Assembly: GCF_001053095.1 (NCBI RefSeq)
Contig: NZ_CGBP01000032.1
Span: 1 to 55,520 of the forward strand
Length of the DNA: 55,520 nucleotides
Origin: Yersinia similis
GTDB taxonomy: Bacteria; Pseudomonadota; Gammaproteobacteria; Enterobacterales; Enterobacteriaceae
Reading direction: 5' to 3'
Shown: in pieces, positions 1-7,757 of the stretch
How the letters are laid out: each line of letters begins with the position of its first letter
How positions within the stretch are numbered: the stretch's first letter is position 1
The notes under the pieces: model-generated
What the model was told of the DNA's origin: nothing
The model's input: the letters and a program-made list of their open reading frames with translations, nothing else
Database searches by the model: none
Made by a program: the position numbers and the translations under genes

Positions 1-184
1 TCCAGGCATTAAGTCGAATCAGATAGCCTGTGCCGGTAAAATGGATCCATTCGCCATCGCCGAATGCCACCTGACAATGGGATATCCGGTACAGCAGCGC
101 ATTGTCGTCCTCGGTGATATGTGCGGTACTGCATTGCCGACCGCGAAGGGTCAGGATGTGGGTTTGTTGTATTGTTGTTAACAT
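1..184 (-). CDS. DUF5983-like genomic-island protein (partial, runs off the window)
   Basis: Reading leftward from an ATG at 184 the frame stays open to base 1, giving about 61 residues (start MLTTIQQTHILTLRG, then TEDDNALLYRISHCQVAFGD, GYLIRLNAW). The start overlaps the stop of the radC-like gene by 7 nt (ATGTTAA), as expected for translational coupling. From memory this resembles the small DUF5983 proteins that follow radC and precede the cbeA/cbtA (yeeU/yeeV) antitoxin-toxin pair in enterobacterial islands. The family assignment is from recollection only; the open frame and overlap are seen directly. The 3' end lies outside the window. Confidence 0.5.
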   Translation of the reverse strand, partial: MLTTIQQTHILTLRGRQCSTAHITEDDNALLYRISHCQVAFGDGEWIHFTGTGYLIRLNAW

Positions 185-666
185 GGCAGCCACCCCAACT
201 CGGCTAACGAAACCGGCTCGCTCTCACCGATAATCAGGTGGTCCAGTACGCGGATGTCGACCATGTTCAGCGCATTAACCAGCCGGGTAGTTAGTGTGCG
301 GTCAGCCTGGCTCGGAGTAGGGTCTCCGGCCGGATGATTGTGGGCGATGACAACGGCAGCACAGCGGTGGTGCAGTGCCCGAATAACGACTTCTCGGGGG
401 TAAACTGTGGTGGCATTAAAGGTGCCGACAGAAACGGTTTCACTGGCCATCAAGCGGTGGCGGTTGTCCAAAAATAGCACCATAAAACACTCCCGCCCCT
501 GAGGGCGAAGATGGAGTTGCAGCCAGGCTTTCACTGCGTCGGGTGAGGTCAAGGTGTAGGGCCGGTGTCGGAGTTGGGTTTCCAGTATCGCCAGTGCCTG
601 GCTGATAATCTGTTGCTGGGCAAAAGGCAAGGTGGGGAGTGAAGCACGCATAGGCTGATGTGGCAT
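178..666 (-). CDS. RadC-family JAB/MPN-domain protein (YfjY-like)
   Basis: A 162-aa protein of the short island RadC type (E. coli YfjY/YkfG class). The JAMM-type metal motif is visible near the C-terminal third (HNHPAGDPTPSQAD), with HRLMASE and GTFNATTVYPREVV typical of RadC. Despite the name, no role in DNA repair is established for this family; the fold is that of a metalloprotease/deubiquitinase-like domain. I place the start at the ATG at 666 because AGGAG sits 6 nt upstream; the longer frame would need a TTG at 690. It lies 17 nt after the antirestriction gene and is coupled to the next gene by a 7-nt overlap, so the three form one operon. Confidence 0.85.
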   Translation of the reverse strand: MPHQPMRASLPTLPFAQQQIISQALAILETQLRHRPYTLTSPDAVKAWLQLHLRPQGRECFMVLFLDNRHRLMASETVSVGTFNATTVYPREVVIRALHHRCAAVVIAHNHPAGDPTPSQADRTLTTRLVNALNMVDIRVLDHLIIGESEPVSLAELGWLPC

Positions 667-682
667 GGGGAACTCCTGCTTG

Positions 683-1114
683 TCAGTCAATCAAGTCAAA
701 AATGGCGCGACTTTCAGGATGTTGTAAGGCATATTCGCGCAATCTGTAAAAGTGTTCAGTCATAAACTCATTTTCAGTACGGCAGGCATGGTGACTGTAA
801 GCCATCAGGCAGGCGGTAATACCGGCTGCTTCACGACTGACGGTGGCCCCGTTGCCATTGAGCGCGTTAAACAACACATAGTCTTGCCCCGTGCCCGGCA
901 CCATAAATGCCCCACCGTTAGCCAAGGTGTAGAAGTCCCAGAAGTCGCCGTGGTAGTCGTCACACAAGCGGTCCAGCCAACGAAAAACCTGTGGTTCAAT
1001 CAACGCCCATTTGGGTACCTGACCAAAGTGTTTTGCCCAGAAATGGATGCGTTGCGCATCAGAAACCTGGGTGGCTATGAGTGTGTTTGTTTCGGTATTG
1101 AGGGGGCTGTTCAT
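683..1114 (-). CDS. Antirestriction protein, ArdB/KlcA family (YfjX-like)
   Basis: A 143-aa protein with the ArdB/KlcA signature blocks GDFWDFYTLANGGAFMVP and LNGNGATVSREAAGITACLM. Members of this family block type I restriction in vivo and are carried on plasmids and genomic islands, where they help incoming DNA survive. The start is set at 1114, where AAGGA stands about 8 nt before the ATG; a longer reading from 1162 has no ribosome binding site. It is the first gene of the ardB-radC-DUF5983 operon. The 226 bases upstream (1115-1340) hold no gene that I can support. Confidence 0.88.
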   Translation of the reverse strand: MNSPLNTETNTLIATQVSDAQRIHFWAKHFGQVPKWALIEPQVFRWLDRLCDDYHGDFWDFYTLANGGAFMVPGTGQDYVLFNALNGNGATVSREAAGITACLMAYSHHACRTENEFMTEHFYRLREYALQHPESRAIFDLID

Positions 1115-1340
1115 GAGAAAAATCCTTGTACCATAATCGGTTAATAGCAAAACAGGCCCCACCAGAAAACAGGGGAACCTGTTTGTGGGGGGTGATAAAC
1201 GTGAGTAAGTACTTACCGGGGGAGTACGTTTAGATACGATTAATTATCAGTCGTGTGCTGGCTGGGGATCGGTGAAAATCAGTTGTAGTTGGGGGCAGGA
1301 TTGCGCGTAGCCATTAGCATCAAAACAGGTAGGCAAGACA

Positions 1341-2162
1341 TCAGCTCATGGCCTGCTTTAATCGCTCAGCCATCACCCACAGTGCCCGGTTGAGTTTGAT
1401 ATCGCCATCGATGCCATTCACTGCCCGGGTCTGGGTGCGTTTGCCTTTAGTGCTGATGCCGGACAAGCCCCCTTTAGTTAAATTTTCTTGCAGGCGCTGG
1501 AATACCGTCCATAAATCCGTCTTTTTGTCTTCCCAGCGACGCGGGGTCAGCAGTTGGTTGGCGGTGACCGGATGATGGTCTTCACCGTAGCGATAGTGTA
1601 ACGCGGCATCGGCCAACGCGTGCTGCGCTGCTGTGGGCAGAGTCAGAGCCTGCATGCCTTCACGTTGTTCTGCTACCCGGTCAAAAATCCCCAGCACTTC
1701 ATACGCGCCTTCGATCACCTTATCCACTATATCGCCTTTGTGTGGCACACGAATATCGCTAAAAGACTCACCACAGATTAAACCATTCGCACAGACTGCA
1801 CGAAACATGCCGGGGATTAATTGGTGGCTACTGCTGCCATCGTGGCTGTTCAACATAATAATTTCAGGCACTTGTTGACCGGCTATCTGAGTGACGCGCC
1901 GCAAACGCAGCATGTGTTTAGTGTAATCACGTTTCTCGGGGTCCCGTACCCGGGTCTGGCAGGCAAAGAACGGCACAAACCCTTCTTCGCGCAATTTATC
2001 CAATAAGGTAATAGTGGGAATGTACGTGTATCGGGCACTGCGGGAGACATGCTTGTCTTCGCCAAAGACGCTGGGGACATAGTAGGCCAGTTCATCATGG
2101 GTCAGAGGGCGGTCGCGGCGAACAGAGTTCACCCGGCCAAAACGGGAGGCTAAACGGGTCAT
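1341..2162 (-). CDS. yfjQ: DUF932 protein, YfjQ-like
   Basis: A 273-aa protein, the same length as E. coli YfjQ and close to it along the whole chain as I remember it: N-terminus MTRLASRFG, then RRDRPLTHDEL, SRSARYTYIPTI, FACQTRVRDPEKR, EIIMLNSHDGSSSHQ, GESFSDIRVPHKGD, GIDGDIKLNRALWVMAE. DUF932 proteins are common in phage-like islands and plasmids; their biochemical role is unknown. GGGAG-like bases about 10 nt before the ATG at 2162 support the start. It is preceded by a terminator, so it probably has its own promoter. Confidence 0.9.
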   Translation of the reverse strand: MTRLASRFGRVNSVRRDRPLTHDELAYYVPSVFGEDKHVSRSARYTYIPTITLLDKLREEGFVPFFACQTRVRDPEKRDYTKHMLRLRRVTQIAGQQVPEIIMLNSHDGSSSHQLIPGMFRAVCANGLICGESFSDIRVPHKGDIVDKVIEGAYEVLGIFDRVAEQREGMQALTLPTAAQHALADAALHYRYGEDHHPVTANQLLTPRRWEDKKTDLWTVFQRLQENLTKGGLSGISTKGKRTQTRAVNGIDGDIKLNRALWVMAERLKQAMS

Positions 2163-2195
2163 CGTTAATTCCTTATTGGGAGATTAAAAACAAAA

Positions 2196-2225
2196 AGGCC
2201 ATGCGTCCCGAAGGAGGCATGGCCT
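2196..2225 (-). terminator. Rho-independent terminator after the secreted-protein gene
   Basis: A 9-bp perfect stem (AGGCCATGC/GCATGGCCT) with a 12-nt loop. Read on the minus strand it is followed by TTTTTGTTTTT. It sits 33 nt downstream of the gene ending at 2259 and upstream of yfjQ. Confidence 0.85.
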
Positions 2226-2258
2226 GTTAGATGATGATATGGCTATTGAGAAAAGAGG

Positions 2259-2726
2259 CTAACCCTCGGTATTCCTGCAACCGCTAAGGTCGCTCAGTTC
2301 TTTTTTCGTATTTTTCAGGCCGGGGTTGAAACTCCCTGCTTTTTTGTCATTAATATAAACATCGAACGTTGCGGCATGACCAAGCGCGTCAATAAACTGA
2401 ATCCAGGCGTTATCCCCATTTCGCCAGCCCAGTGAATAGGGTAAAGGAAACTGTTGGTCATCCGTCACAATCGTGATTGCCGTTTTGTCATCGCGTGAAT
2501 CTGCTCGAGTACCGTCAGGCAGATCAATGAGCACATTATGTTGTAAAATATTCTGCTCATCCGGGTTCATGGTGCAGTTAAGGTTGAAAATGACATTTTC
2601 TGGATTGGTGATCCGGTATTCTGTCACGCCCTGACCGAAGCCACTGGTCCACATATTCGGTATGGCCTGAGCAGTTGTTGCTGACGCCAGAGTTGATACC
2701 ATCAGTATTACGTGAGATAAGCGCAT
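2259..2726 (-). CDS. Secreted protein of unknown function
   Basis: A 155-aa protein with a clear signal peptide (MRLSHVILMVSTLASATTAQA, cleavage likely after AQA). The mature part of about 134 aa has two cysteines (in NLNCTMN and SGCRN) that could form a disulfide and is probably beta-rich. I do not recognise a family; CP4-57-type islands carry small exported proteins in the same neighbourhood. It is followed by a strong terminator and preceded by about 100 AT-rich bases, so it may be transcribed alone or as the last gene of the run 4107-2259. Confidence 0.7.
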   Translation of the reverse strand: MRLSHVILMVSTLASATTAQAIPNMWTSGFGQGVTEYRITNPENVIFNLNCTMNPDEQNILQHNVLIDLPDGTRADSRDDKTAITIVTDDQQFPLPYSLGWRNGDNAWIQFIDALGHAATFDVYINDKKAGSFNPGLKNTKKELSDLSGCRNTEG

Positions 2727-2827
2727 GATTTTATCCTTAAACCCTTAAATTAAATTTTCAAGTAATGAGCCATATCGGTAATAAAACAATTTTCCCCCGA
2801 TATCTTGTTCCCCATTGCTGATAAAAT

Positions 2828-3367
2828 TCAGACCAGCACGATCAATATCAACATCACCAGCCAAACCCAGAAATACACAGGTTTTTGCCCGAGCGTTTTA
2901 GCCCGTTGCCACAGATAAAATGGAACCAGCCAGGCCAGTTTGCCGAAGGCCGCAGTATCCACCCCAGCTTTGCGAAGCCGTCTTTCATCCAGATACCCGA
3001 GCATGATATTTAACAGCAGTGGAATAAACCAATATTGACCGCTTGAGACGGCGCGGTAAGCGTCCTCAAACTGCATCCCGCTCACTCCAGCAGTCCATAG
3101 CGCCAGTGCATATCCAATAAATGGAGCAAACGCCAGTGTCCAGACGACTCCGCCAGGAATGCGGTGACCGGGCAGTGCCGGTGGCGTAGTGCTCTGCATC
3201 AGCACGGCGGCCAGCGGCGTGGTCGAAAGTGGCTGCCACGTCGTCATGCCTTGTCGCCATACCAGCGTTGCTGCGGTCAGCTCACCGCGCTGAATTCGTT
3301 CGGTTATGTCGCTTTCGGTCACACTGTCGTGACGCACGCCGTTCTTTTCGTAATGCCAGTTCATCAT
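2828..3367 (-). CDS. Membrane protein with N-terminal GYF_2 domain
   Basis: A 179-aa protein. Residues 1-55 match the GYF_2/DUF4339 pattern (NWHYEKNGVRHDSVTESDI, then LVWRQGMTTWQPL), a small peptide-binding-like domain usually fused to membrane segments. Hydrophobic stretches near residues 72-95, 112-126, 140-152 and 162-179 suggest about four transmembrane helices, the last reaching the C-terminus. The role is unknown. ATG at 3367 or 3364; AAGGAA lies just upstream. It is one of three hypothetical genes on the minus strand between yfjR and yfjQ. Confidence 0.75.
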   Translation of the reverse strand: MMNWHYEKNGVRHDSVTESDITERIQRGELTAATLVWRQGMTTWQPLSTTPLAAVLMQSTTPPALPGHRIPGGVVWTLAFAPFIGYALALWTAGVSGMQFEDAYRAVSSGQYWFIPLLLNIMLGYLDERRLRKAGVDTAAFGKLAWLVPFYLWQRAKTLGQKPVYFWVWLVMLILIVLV

Positions 3368-3486
3368 TTTCCTTGTCTATAAAATCCCAGTGCAGGCCAG
3401 AGGAATCATTAAGTGGAAAGACCTTCTGAAATCGGGTCAGGAAAAGGTCTTTTGACGCTTATCTCTTCCTCCCTGTGGCTAACTGT

Positions 3487-4107
3487 TCAACAATTACCGG
3501 TACGGCGACACAGCTCAGCCAGGCTCTGCTGTGCCACCCATTGCTGCAGTTCCCGATCGTTTTCCGAGCGTTTAGCCGCTAAGGCAGACTGCTGTTGTTT
3601 ATTGACACAATTCTCCGAGATTGCCATGACTACCTTTGGACTAAATTGCTGCCAGGCAAGCTCTCTGGCTTTTGCTGAGTCCTCAGCCTGTATAGCTGCT
3701 CGCTCAGCTCGATCCCTGAGTTGGTATTGACTATCAATGATGGCGAAATAACATCCTTCTCCTTTATCTTCTCCCTGGTAAACCGTTTCAATATCGTTGT
3801 AAGTTTCACCAGCAGGATTCAGTTTTAGTTGACGAATGGTGTGAGTTTTCTTGTCAGCCAGGAAAATGGCACCACCACCCCGAACGCGTAACAGAAACTG
3901 TTTCGTCCAGGGGTAGTTATCAATCACGCTGGCCTGATAGAGCATATTGTGCAATGTGTTGTCATCCATGCCATCGGCAGATTTCCAGCCGTCAGCCTGC
4001 ATGTATTGCCAGGCCTTGACAGAGCCGACGATATTTCCAGCGGCAGAGGGGAAAGTCGTGCCAAGGCACAGACTGGCGACCAACACAGTAGTGGTAAACA
4101 ATTTCAT
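3487..4107 (-). CDS. Exported protein of unknown function
   Basis: A 206-aa protein with a signal peptide (MKLFTTTVLVASLCLGTTFPSAAG). The mature protein has a charged C-terminal half rich in A, E, Q and R (ERAAIQAEDSAKARELAWQ, then KQQQSALAAKRSENDREL) that could be coiled coil, and cysteines at GCYF, ENC, LCR and the final C. No family recognised. It starts 5 nt after the stop of the yfjR-like regulator gene, so it is probably co-transcribed with it. Confidence 0.7.
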   Translation of the reverse strand: MKLFTTTVLVASLCLGTTFPSAAGNIVGSVKAWQYMQADGWKSADGMDDNTLHNMLYQASVIDNYPWTKQFLLRVRGGGAIFLADKKTHTIRQLKLNPAGETYNDIETVYQGEDKGEGCYFAIIDSQYQLRDRAERAAIQAEDSAKARELAWQQFSPKVVMAISENCVNKQQQSALAAKRSENDRELQQWVAQQSLAELCRRTGNC

Positions 4108-4112
4108 CGTGG

Positions 4113-4814
4113 TTATTCCTTCTGAGGTATCAGCCCGCCGTCAGTGGCGGCAGACAGTGAGTAAAAAAGGCGAAAGTGGGGTAAAGCCTGAAGAAAATCT
4201 GGGTGAGAGAGGATGTCGCGCATCGCCATATCTGGAGCGAAGCTGCCGTTGTGGAGCGTGACCGCCCGAATATCGGTCAGGGGAAAAACGGCAATCCGGG
4301 CCTGATGCTCACCCGTCAGATACCATTCTCCCTCACGCAGAACCAAGCGATAGGGAGCAAGGTTTGTGCAACGACAGCCGCTTCCCAGTAGCGTCACCTT
4401 CCGGTGTTCCGATACCGCGCTCACCAGTTGGGTGAATATGCCCGAGTCTGGGGATGACACTTGGGCCACTCCCTGCCAGATAAGGCAGGGAGACTCACCA
4501 GGACCGCTCAACAGTGAAGCGACCAGATGGTTATCCATACCAGGAAACAGTGCTTCAACCCCTGACTGGCGAGCAAACGTCATCACCGCCAGTTCTCTCT
4601 GTCGGCCACCGGATAACAAGCGACACTGACCTTTGTGATACTCCAGGTCCAGATATATCAGACGTTCGCGAAAATCCCGCCGCAGGGTACGAACCGACAC
4701 GCCAAACTCAGTTGCCAGCGTTTGCATGTTTAGCGTTTCACCCGCTACCAGGCGGCTGATAATCAACGATAATCGAACAGCAAGCCGGTCATGACGACGT
4801 TCAGCTTGAGTCAT
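4113..4814 (-). CDS. yfjR: WYL-domain transcriptional regulator, YfjR/YafY-like
   Basis: A 233-aa protein, the same length as E. coli YfjR. The N-terminal winged helix (about residues 10-60) contains LATEFGVSVRTLRRDFRERL, a DeoR/HTH_11-type recognition helix. The C-terminal half (about 130-200) looks like a WYL domain (LAPYRLVLREGEWYLTGEH, then IRAVTLHNGSFA), a ligand- or nucleic-acid-sensing fold found in regulators of phage defence and DNA damage responses. It is separated from yfjP by about 210 bases and leads a run of three short genes. Control of the neighbouring island genes is an inference. Confidence 0.85.
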   Translation of the reverse strand: MTQAERRHDRLAVRLSLIISRLVAGETLNMQTLATEFGVSVRTLRRDFRERLIYLDLEYHKGQCRLLSGGRQRELAVMTFARQSGVEALFPGMDNHLVASLLSGPGESPCLIWQGVAQVSSPDSGIFTQLVSAVSEHRKVTLLGSGCRCTNLAPYRLVLREGEWYLTGEHQARIAVFPLTDIRAVTLHNGSFAPDMAMRDILSHPDFLQALPHFRLFYSLSAATDGGLIPQKE

Positions 4815-5025
4815 GAGACAGGTTCTCCAGTAAGATAATGAGTTGAAAATAAAGCGGTTATTTTAACGAGGGGGTGGGACAGGGAATGGACACGAGAAGA
4901 CGTATTTTTTACTGTGGCCAATATCAGCCGTGGCGGGGCCTGAGGAGAAAACAGACCCCATTCGGTAAGTGATAAAACGTCAAAACGGACAGGGTATGTC
5001 CCGGCGATAATGGCAGTGCGTCTGT

Positions 5026-5901
5026 TTAGAAGAAAATCCAGTCCCATACTGCGCGGGCAACGGATACCACAGTATCGCGGACGGTACGGATAAGCGCTTT
5101 TAGTGGTGCAGGAATGAATGACGTCGGTCCTGCTGAATCAAAGACCTCTCCCACCGCATCACCAAAGCGTTCACGCGCCTGCTTTTTTACCGGTTCGCTG
5201 CATAACCTCCCGTGCAGTTGCGTCGCCAATGGGCTGGCGGCACGGTCAGGCAGGCAGCGCATCATCGTGTCGACCATGGAGGGCAGATTCCAATCTGTCT
5301 TGGCTGAGACCGTGCACACCGGATGGTGAGGTGAAAACAACTGGCGAATGGAATCTAGCCTGGCCTCAATATTTGCCGACTGGTTCGGTGATGGCATATT
5401 GCTGATAGGGCTCCACTCATGACAGGGTTCGATTTTGTCAGCCTGGTTGACGACAAACAGCACCCGTTGTTGGTATCCCGCCATCACTCGACGGTAGAAA
5501 CGTTCATCTACGGAGAACGCCCGATCATCGACTTTGATAACCCACAGAATGAGATCCAGTTCAGGGAGGATATTGCGATACAAAGATTCATATTCGCTAT
5601 CCCGTTGCTCGCTCTCACCCACGCCGGGCAAATCCACCAGTATCAGGCTATGGTCGCCACTGCTCAGTCGCAATCGCAATACGTCACGGGTGCAGGCGTT
5701 GACATCACTGACGGGCGTGACCTCGCTCTGGAACAACGCGTTACACAGCGACGACTTACCCGATCCGGTTTTACCCATAATGCCGATAACCGGCTCGTAG
5801 TGAGTGAGCTTTTGGATATGGTTAAGAATATGTTTGCCAATGGCATGGGGGAGTGACGCCAGCGGCTTTTCGATGGCCTGCAGACCTTCTGATTTTTTCA
5901 T
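5026..5901 (-). CDS. yfjP: Era-like GTPase, YfjP family
   Basis: A 291-aa TRAFAC GTPase of the island type (YfjP/YkfA/YeeP). G1 is at about residues 43-50 (GKTGSGKS), G3 at 90-93 (DLPG within LVDLPGVGE) and G4 at 152-155 (NQAD). The C-terminal part has a hydrophobic or amphipathic end (TVVSVARAVWDWIFF) that may touch membrane. Database descriptions call it a 50S ribosome-binding GTPase by analogy to Era; the actual role in these islands is unknown. ATG at 5901. Its promoter side carries the hairpin at 5929-5954. Confidence 0.9.
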   Translation of the reverse strand: MKKSEGLQAIEKPLASLPHAIGKHILNHIQKLTHYEPVIGIMGKTGSGKSSLCNALFQSEVTPVSDVNACTRDVLRLRLSSGDHSLILVDLPGVGESEQRDSEYESLYRNILPELDLILWVIKVDDRAFSVDERFYRRVMAGYQQRVLFVVNQADKIEPCHEWSPISNMPSPNQSANIEARLDSIRQLFSPHHPVCTVSAKTDWNLPSMVDTMMRCLPDRAASPLATQLHGRLCSEPVKKQARERFGDAVGEVFDSAGPTSFIPAPLKALIRTVRDTVVSVARAVWDWIFF

Positions 5902-5928
5902 GAAACGACCTCAGACAGAAAAACAAAA

Positions 5929-5954
5929 CCCCCGAGCCAGGAAGGCTTCGGGGG
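5929..5954 (-). terminator. Terminator hairpin upstream of yfjP
   Basis: CCCCCGA-GCC pairs with GGCTTCGGGGG (one bulged base). On the minus strand it is followed by TTTTGTTTTT. It lies between the decayed minus-strand fragment at 5984-6166 and yfjP, so it either ends transcription of that lost gene or attenuates entry into yfjP. Confidence 0.7.
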
Positions 5955-5983
5955 TGATTCACGGTAATAATATCTATCTAAAA

Positions 5984-6166
5984 TTATTTGAAGTGGAGTC
6001 TTCTGGACAGTGCGTTATCAACTTTTCGATATTTACTTACTTCTTGCGAAGAAAGGTGCTAACCAATTCTGGTTCTCTGGTCTTCATCTATAAGTTGAGC
6101 TTTAAGAATAGAGCTTATCCAGTCTGAAAATTTTCGTTGAAATTCACTATTCCAATGAAATGTCCC
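5984..6166 (-). pseudogene. Decayed minus-strand gene end (unrecognised)
   Basis: One minus-strand frame reads as plausible protein, GTFHWNSEFQRKFSDWISS then ILKAQLIDEDQRTRIG, an in-frame stop, and HLSSQEVSKYRKV then DNALSRRLHFK, stop at 5984. The charged, helix-like text on both sides of a single stop and the terminator directly downstream suggest the 3' remnant of a lost island gene. I do not recognise the family. The rest of 6167-6426 holds no gene I can support; it includes two near-identical copies of ttaaggtcggct/ttaaggttggct and is probably the promoter region for the five-gene system that starts at 6427. Confidence 0.3.
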
Positions 6167-6426
6167 TTAAGGTCGGCTCACTAATTTTAAGGTTGGCTGC
6201 GTGTTTCTTTCGCACATCCCGTGGGCTTTTTTTTAAGCTTCCGACAGAAGTTTTGTGCTGAATTTTGTTCATCAAGAAGTGTTTTCGCTTATACGAACGG
6301 ATCAATAATCACACGAGAAGAAATGGTTAGTCATTGTTACTTAATGATAATTTTTGTATTCTGCATCAGTCCGTTGTGGCTTGCTTTTACTTACAGTAAC
6401 ATTAGCAATACTACGGATAACAAAAG

Positions 6427-7752
6427 ATGAAATCGATTATGAGTAATCAAGTGTTATTGGGGTTTCTTAAAGCTGGTCTTCTAGACCTTAACAGCGATGA
6501 TACAAAGTTAGCTAAACTTCAGGATGCCGCAGGAGACCTTGTTGGTATTCTAAAAAAAACGCCCGGAAAGGCAACACCATATTGCTTAATTGCATTTGAT
6601 CCTCAGGCGCCTGTTGATGATCCTGTCATAACAGAAGCAACCGCAGTTTTGCTTAAGCGCTGGCCTACCTACATAAACACGTTTGCAGGCTCGCCAGTGA
6701 CGGTTATTAGGGCTATTTTGCTAGATGCACTAATGCAGGCATCTAGCGATGAAAAAATTGGTCTAGCTTTTGTATCATCGGCTCGTAACGTCCTTCCTCA
6801 TATGGAGGCAGAAAACGAGCAATCGATCTGGATAGATATTGTTGCAGATATCGAGCGGCGGGTTGATGCGCATGCTGAGATTCAGTGGTCAACCCCAGAG
6901 TCAATAAACATTTCTTCAATGCCCGCTATGGCTCCCTCACCAATTGAAGTAACCGTGGCGGAGGTAAATGTTGATCAGCAGCTTTTAGAGAATGAGCTTC
7001 ATGCTGCGGCTGGGCCAAATACGAATACAGGCCCTACTAATGGTAACCCTAACACTTCCCCTCATAGTCAAAACACAGCATGGGTAACTGAGTTTGGGAC
7101 GAGAGCTGCCTCGGCCATTTCTAAAGCAGTGGAAACCGCGGTTGAAGAGTCAAATCTGGGAGACATTGATCTATCGACCCCTTTTCTTCAATTATCGCAG
7201 AGCATTACAAATTACGTTGAAGATGCAATTAAGTCTGTGGGTATGGCAACGTCAGGTTTACAGCGGCGTACCAACTTGATTTGGTGGAAAGAAACTCTTT
7301 ATTCACCTTCAGCACGTATGAGCTATCGGAGATTGTCAAAACCCACTGCAGCAGTGCTTATGGCGTATGATTTGTATCAACAGGTACCTACTTTTTCCCC
7401 TGCAAGTGTGGTTGCATTCCTCTATGAAACGGTTTTGAGCTTACCAGGCATCGATACCAATGAGCGAATATCAGTTCGTTGCCTTTTACGTGAGTTAGTT
7501 ACTTCAAGTGAATTGAGTGAACTGCGTAATATGGCATCTCAGTTGCTGCCTGCTAATGACGGTCGCAGGCCAATTTTAGGGGCATTAGATGCTATTAACT
7601 CAGACCTTGATGATGATGGTTTACGTGAGAAAATCGGAATTCCAGCAGGGACTGCACTGACCTTACCTGAGTGGGCGTCTTGGTTCTTTCGCGAATTACA
7701 AGCTGCTGAAGCTACGCAGAGTGTTACTAAGGCTAAGAAGCGTGGGAGTTAA
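6427..7752 (+). CDS. GASH-like helical protein, first gene of the caspase-GTPase system
   Basis: A 441-aa protein with no P-loop and no signal peptide. It is almost entirely helical, with a Pro/Asn/Thr-rich linker near residues 197-215 (GPNTNTGPTNGNPNTSP) separating an N-terminal part (1-190) from a C-terminal part (220-441). The C-terminal part contains WWKETLYSPSARMSYR, PTAAVLMAYDLYQQVPTFSP and LPEWASWFFRELQAAEA. I assign it to the GTPase-associated system helical (GASH) family from gene position and this pattern, from memory. In family terms it is a structural or regulatory partner of the two GTPases that follow; its biochemistry is not known. The ribosome binding site is weak; starts at 6427 or 6439 are both possible. 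The stop is 5 nt before the next gene. The region is visibly more AT-rich than the island genes to its left. Confidence 0.7.
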   Translation: MKSIMSNQVLLGFLKAGLLDLNSDDTKLAKLQDAAGDLVGILKKTPGKATPYCLIAFDPQAPVDDPVITEATAVLLKRWPTYINTFAGSPVTVIRAILLDALMQASSDEKIGLAFVSSARNVLPHMEAENEQSIWIDIVADIERRVDAHAEIQWSTPESINISSMPAMAPSPIEVTVAEVNVDQQLLENELHAAAGPNTNTGPTNGNPNTSPHSQNTAWVTEFGTRAASAISKAVETAVEESNLGDIDLSTPFLQLSQSITNYVEDAIKSVGMATSGLQRRTNLIWWKETLYSPSARMSYRRLSKPTAAVLMAYDLYQQVPTFSPASVVAFLYETVLSLPGIDTNERISVRCLLRELVTSSELSELRNMASQLLPANDGRRPILGALDAINSDLDDDGLREKIGIPAGTALTLPEWASWFFRELQAAEATQSVTKAKKRGS

Positions 7753-7757
7753 GACAA

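Noticed and set aside
4811-5047. 78-codon minus-strand frame between yfjP and yfjR
   Set aside because: It starts inside the yfjP end without a ribosome binding site, its composition is not protein-like, and no family is recognised.
6221-6430. 69-codon plus-strand frame overlapping the start of the GASH-like gene
   Set aside because: No in-frame ATG supported by a Shine-Dalgarno; it lies in the likely promoter region and reads as low-quality protein.
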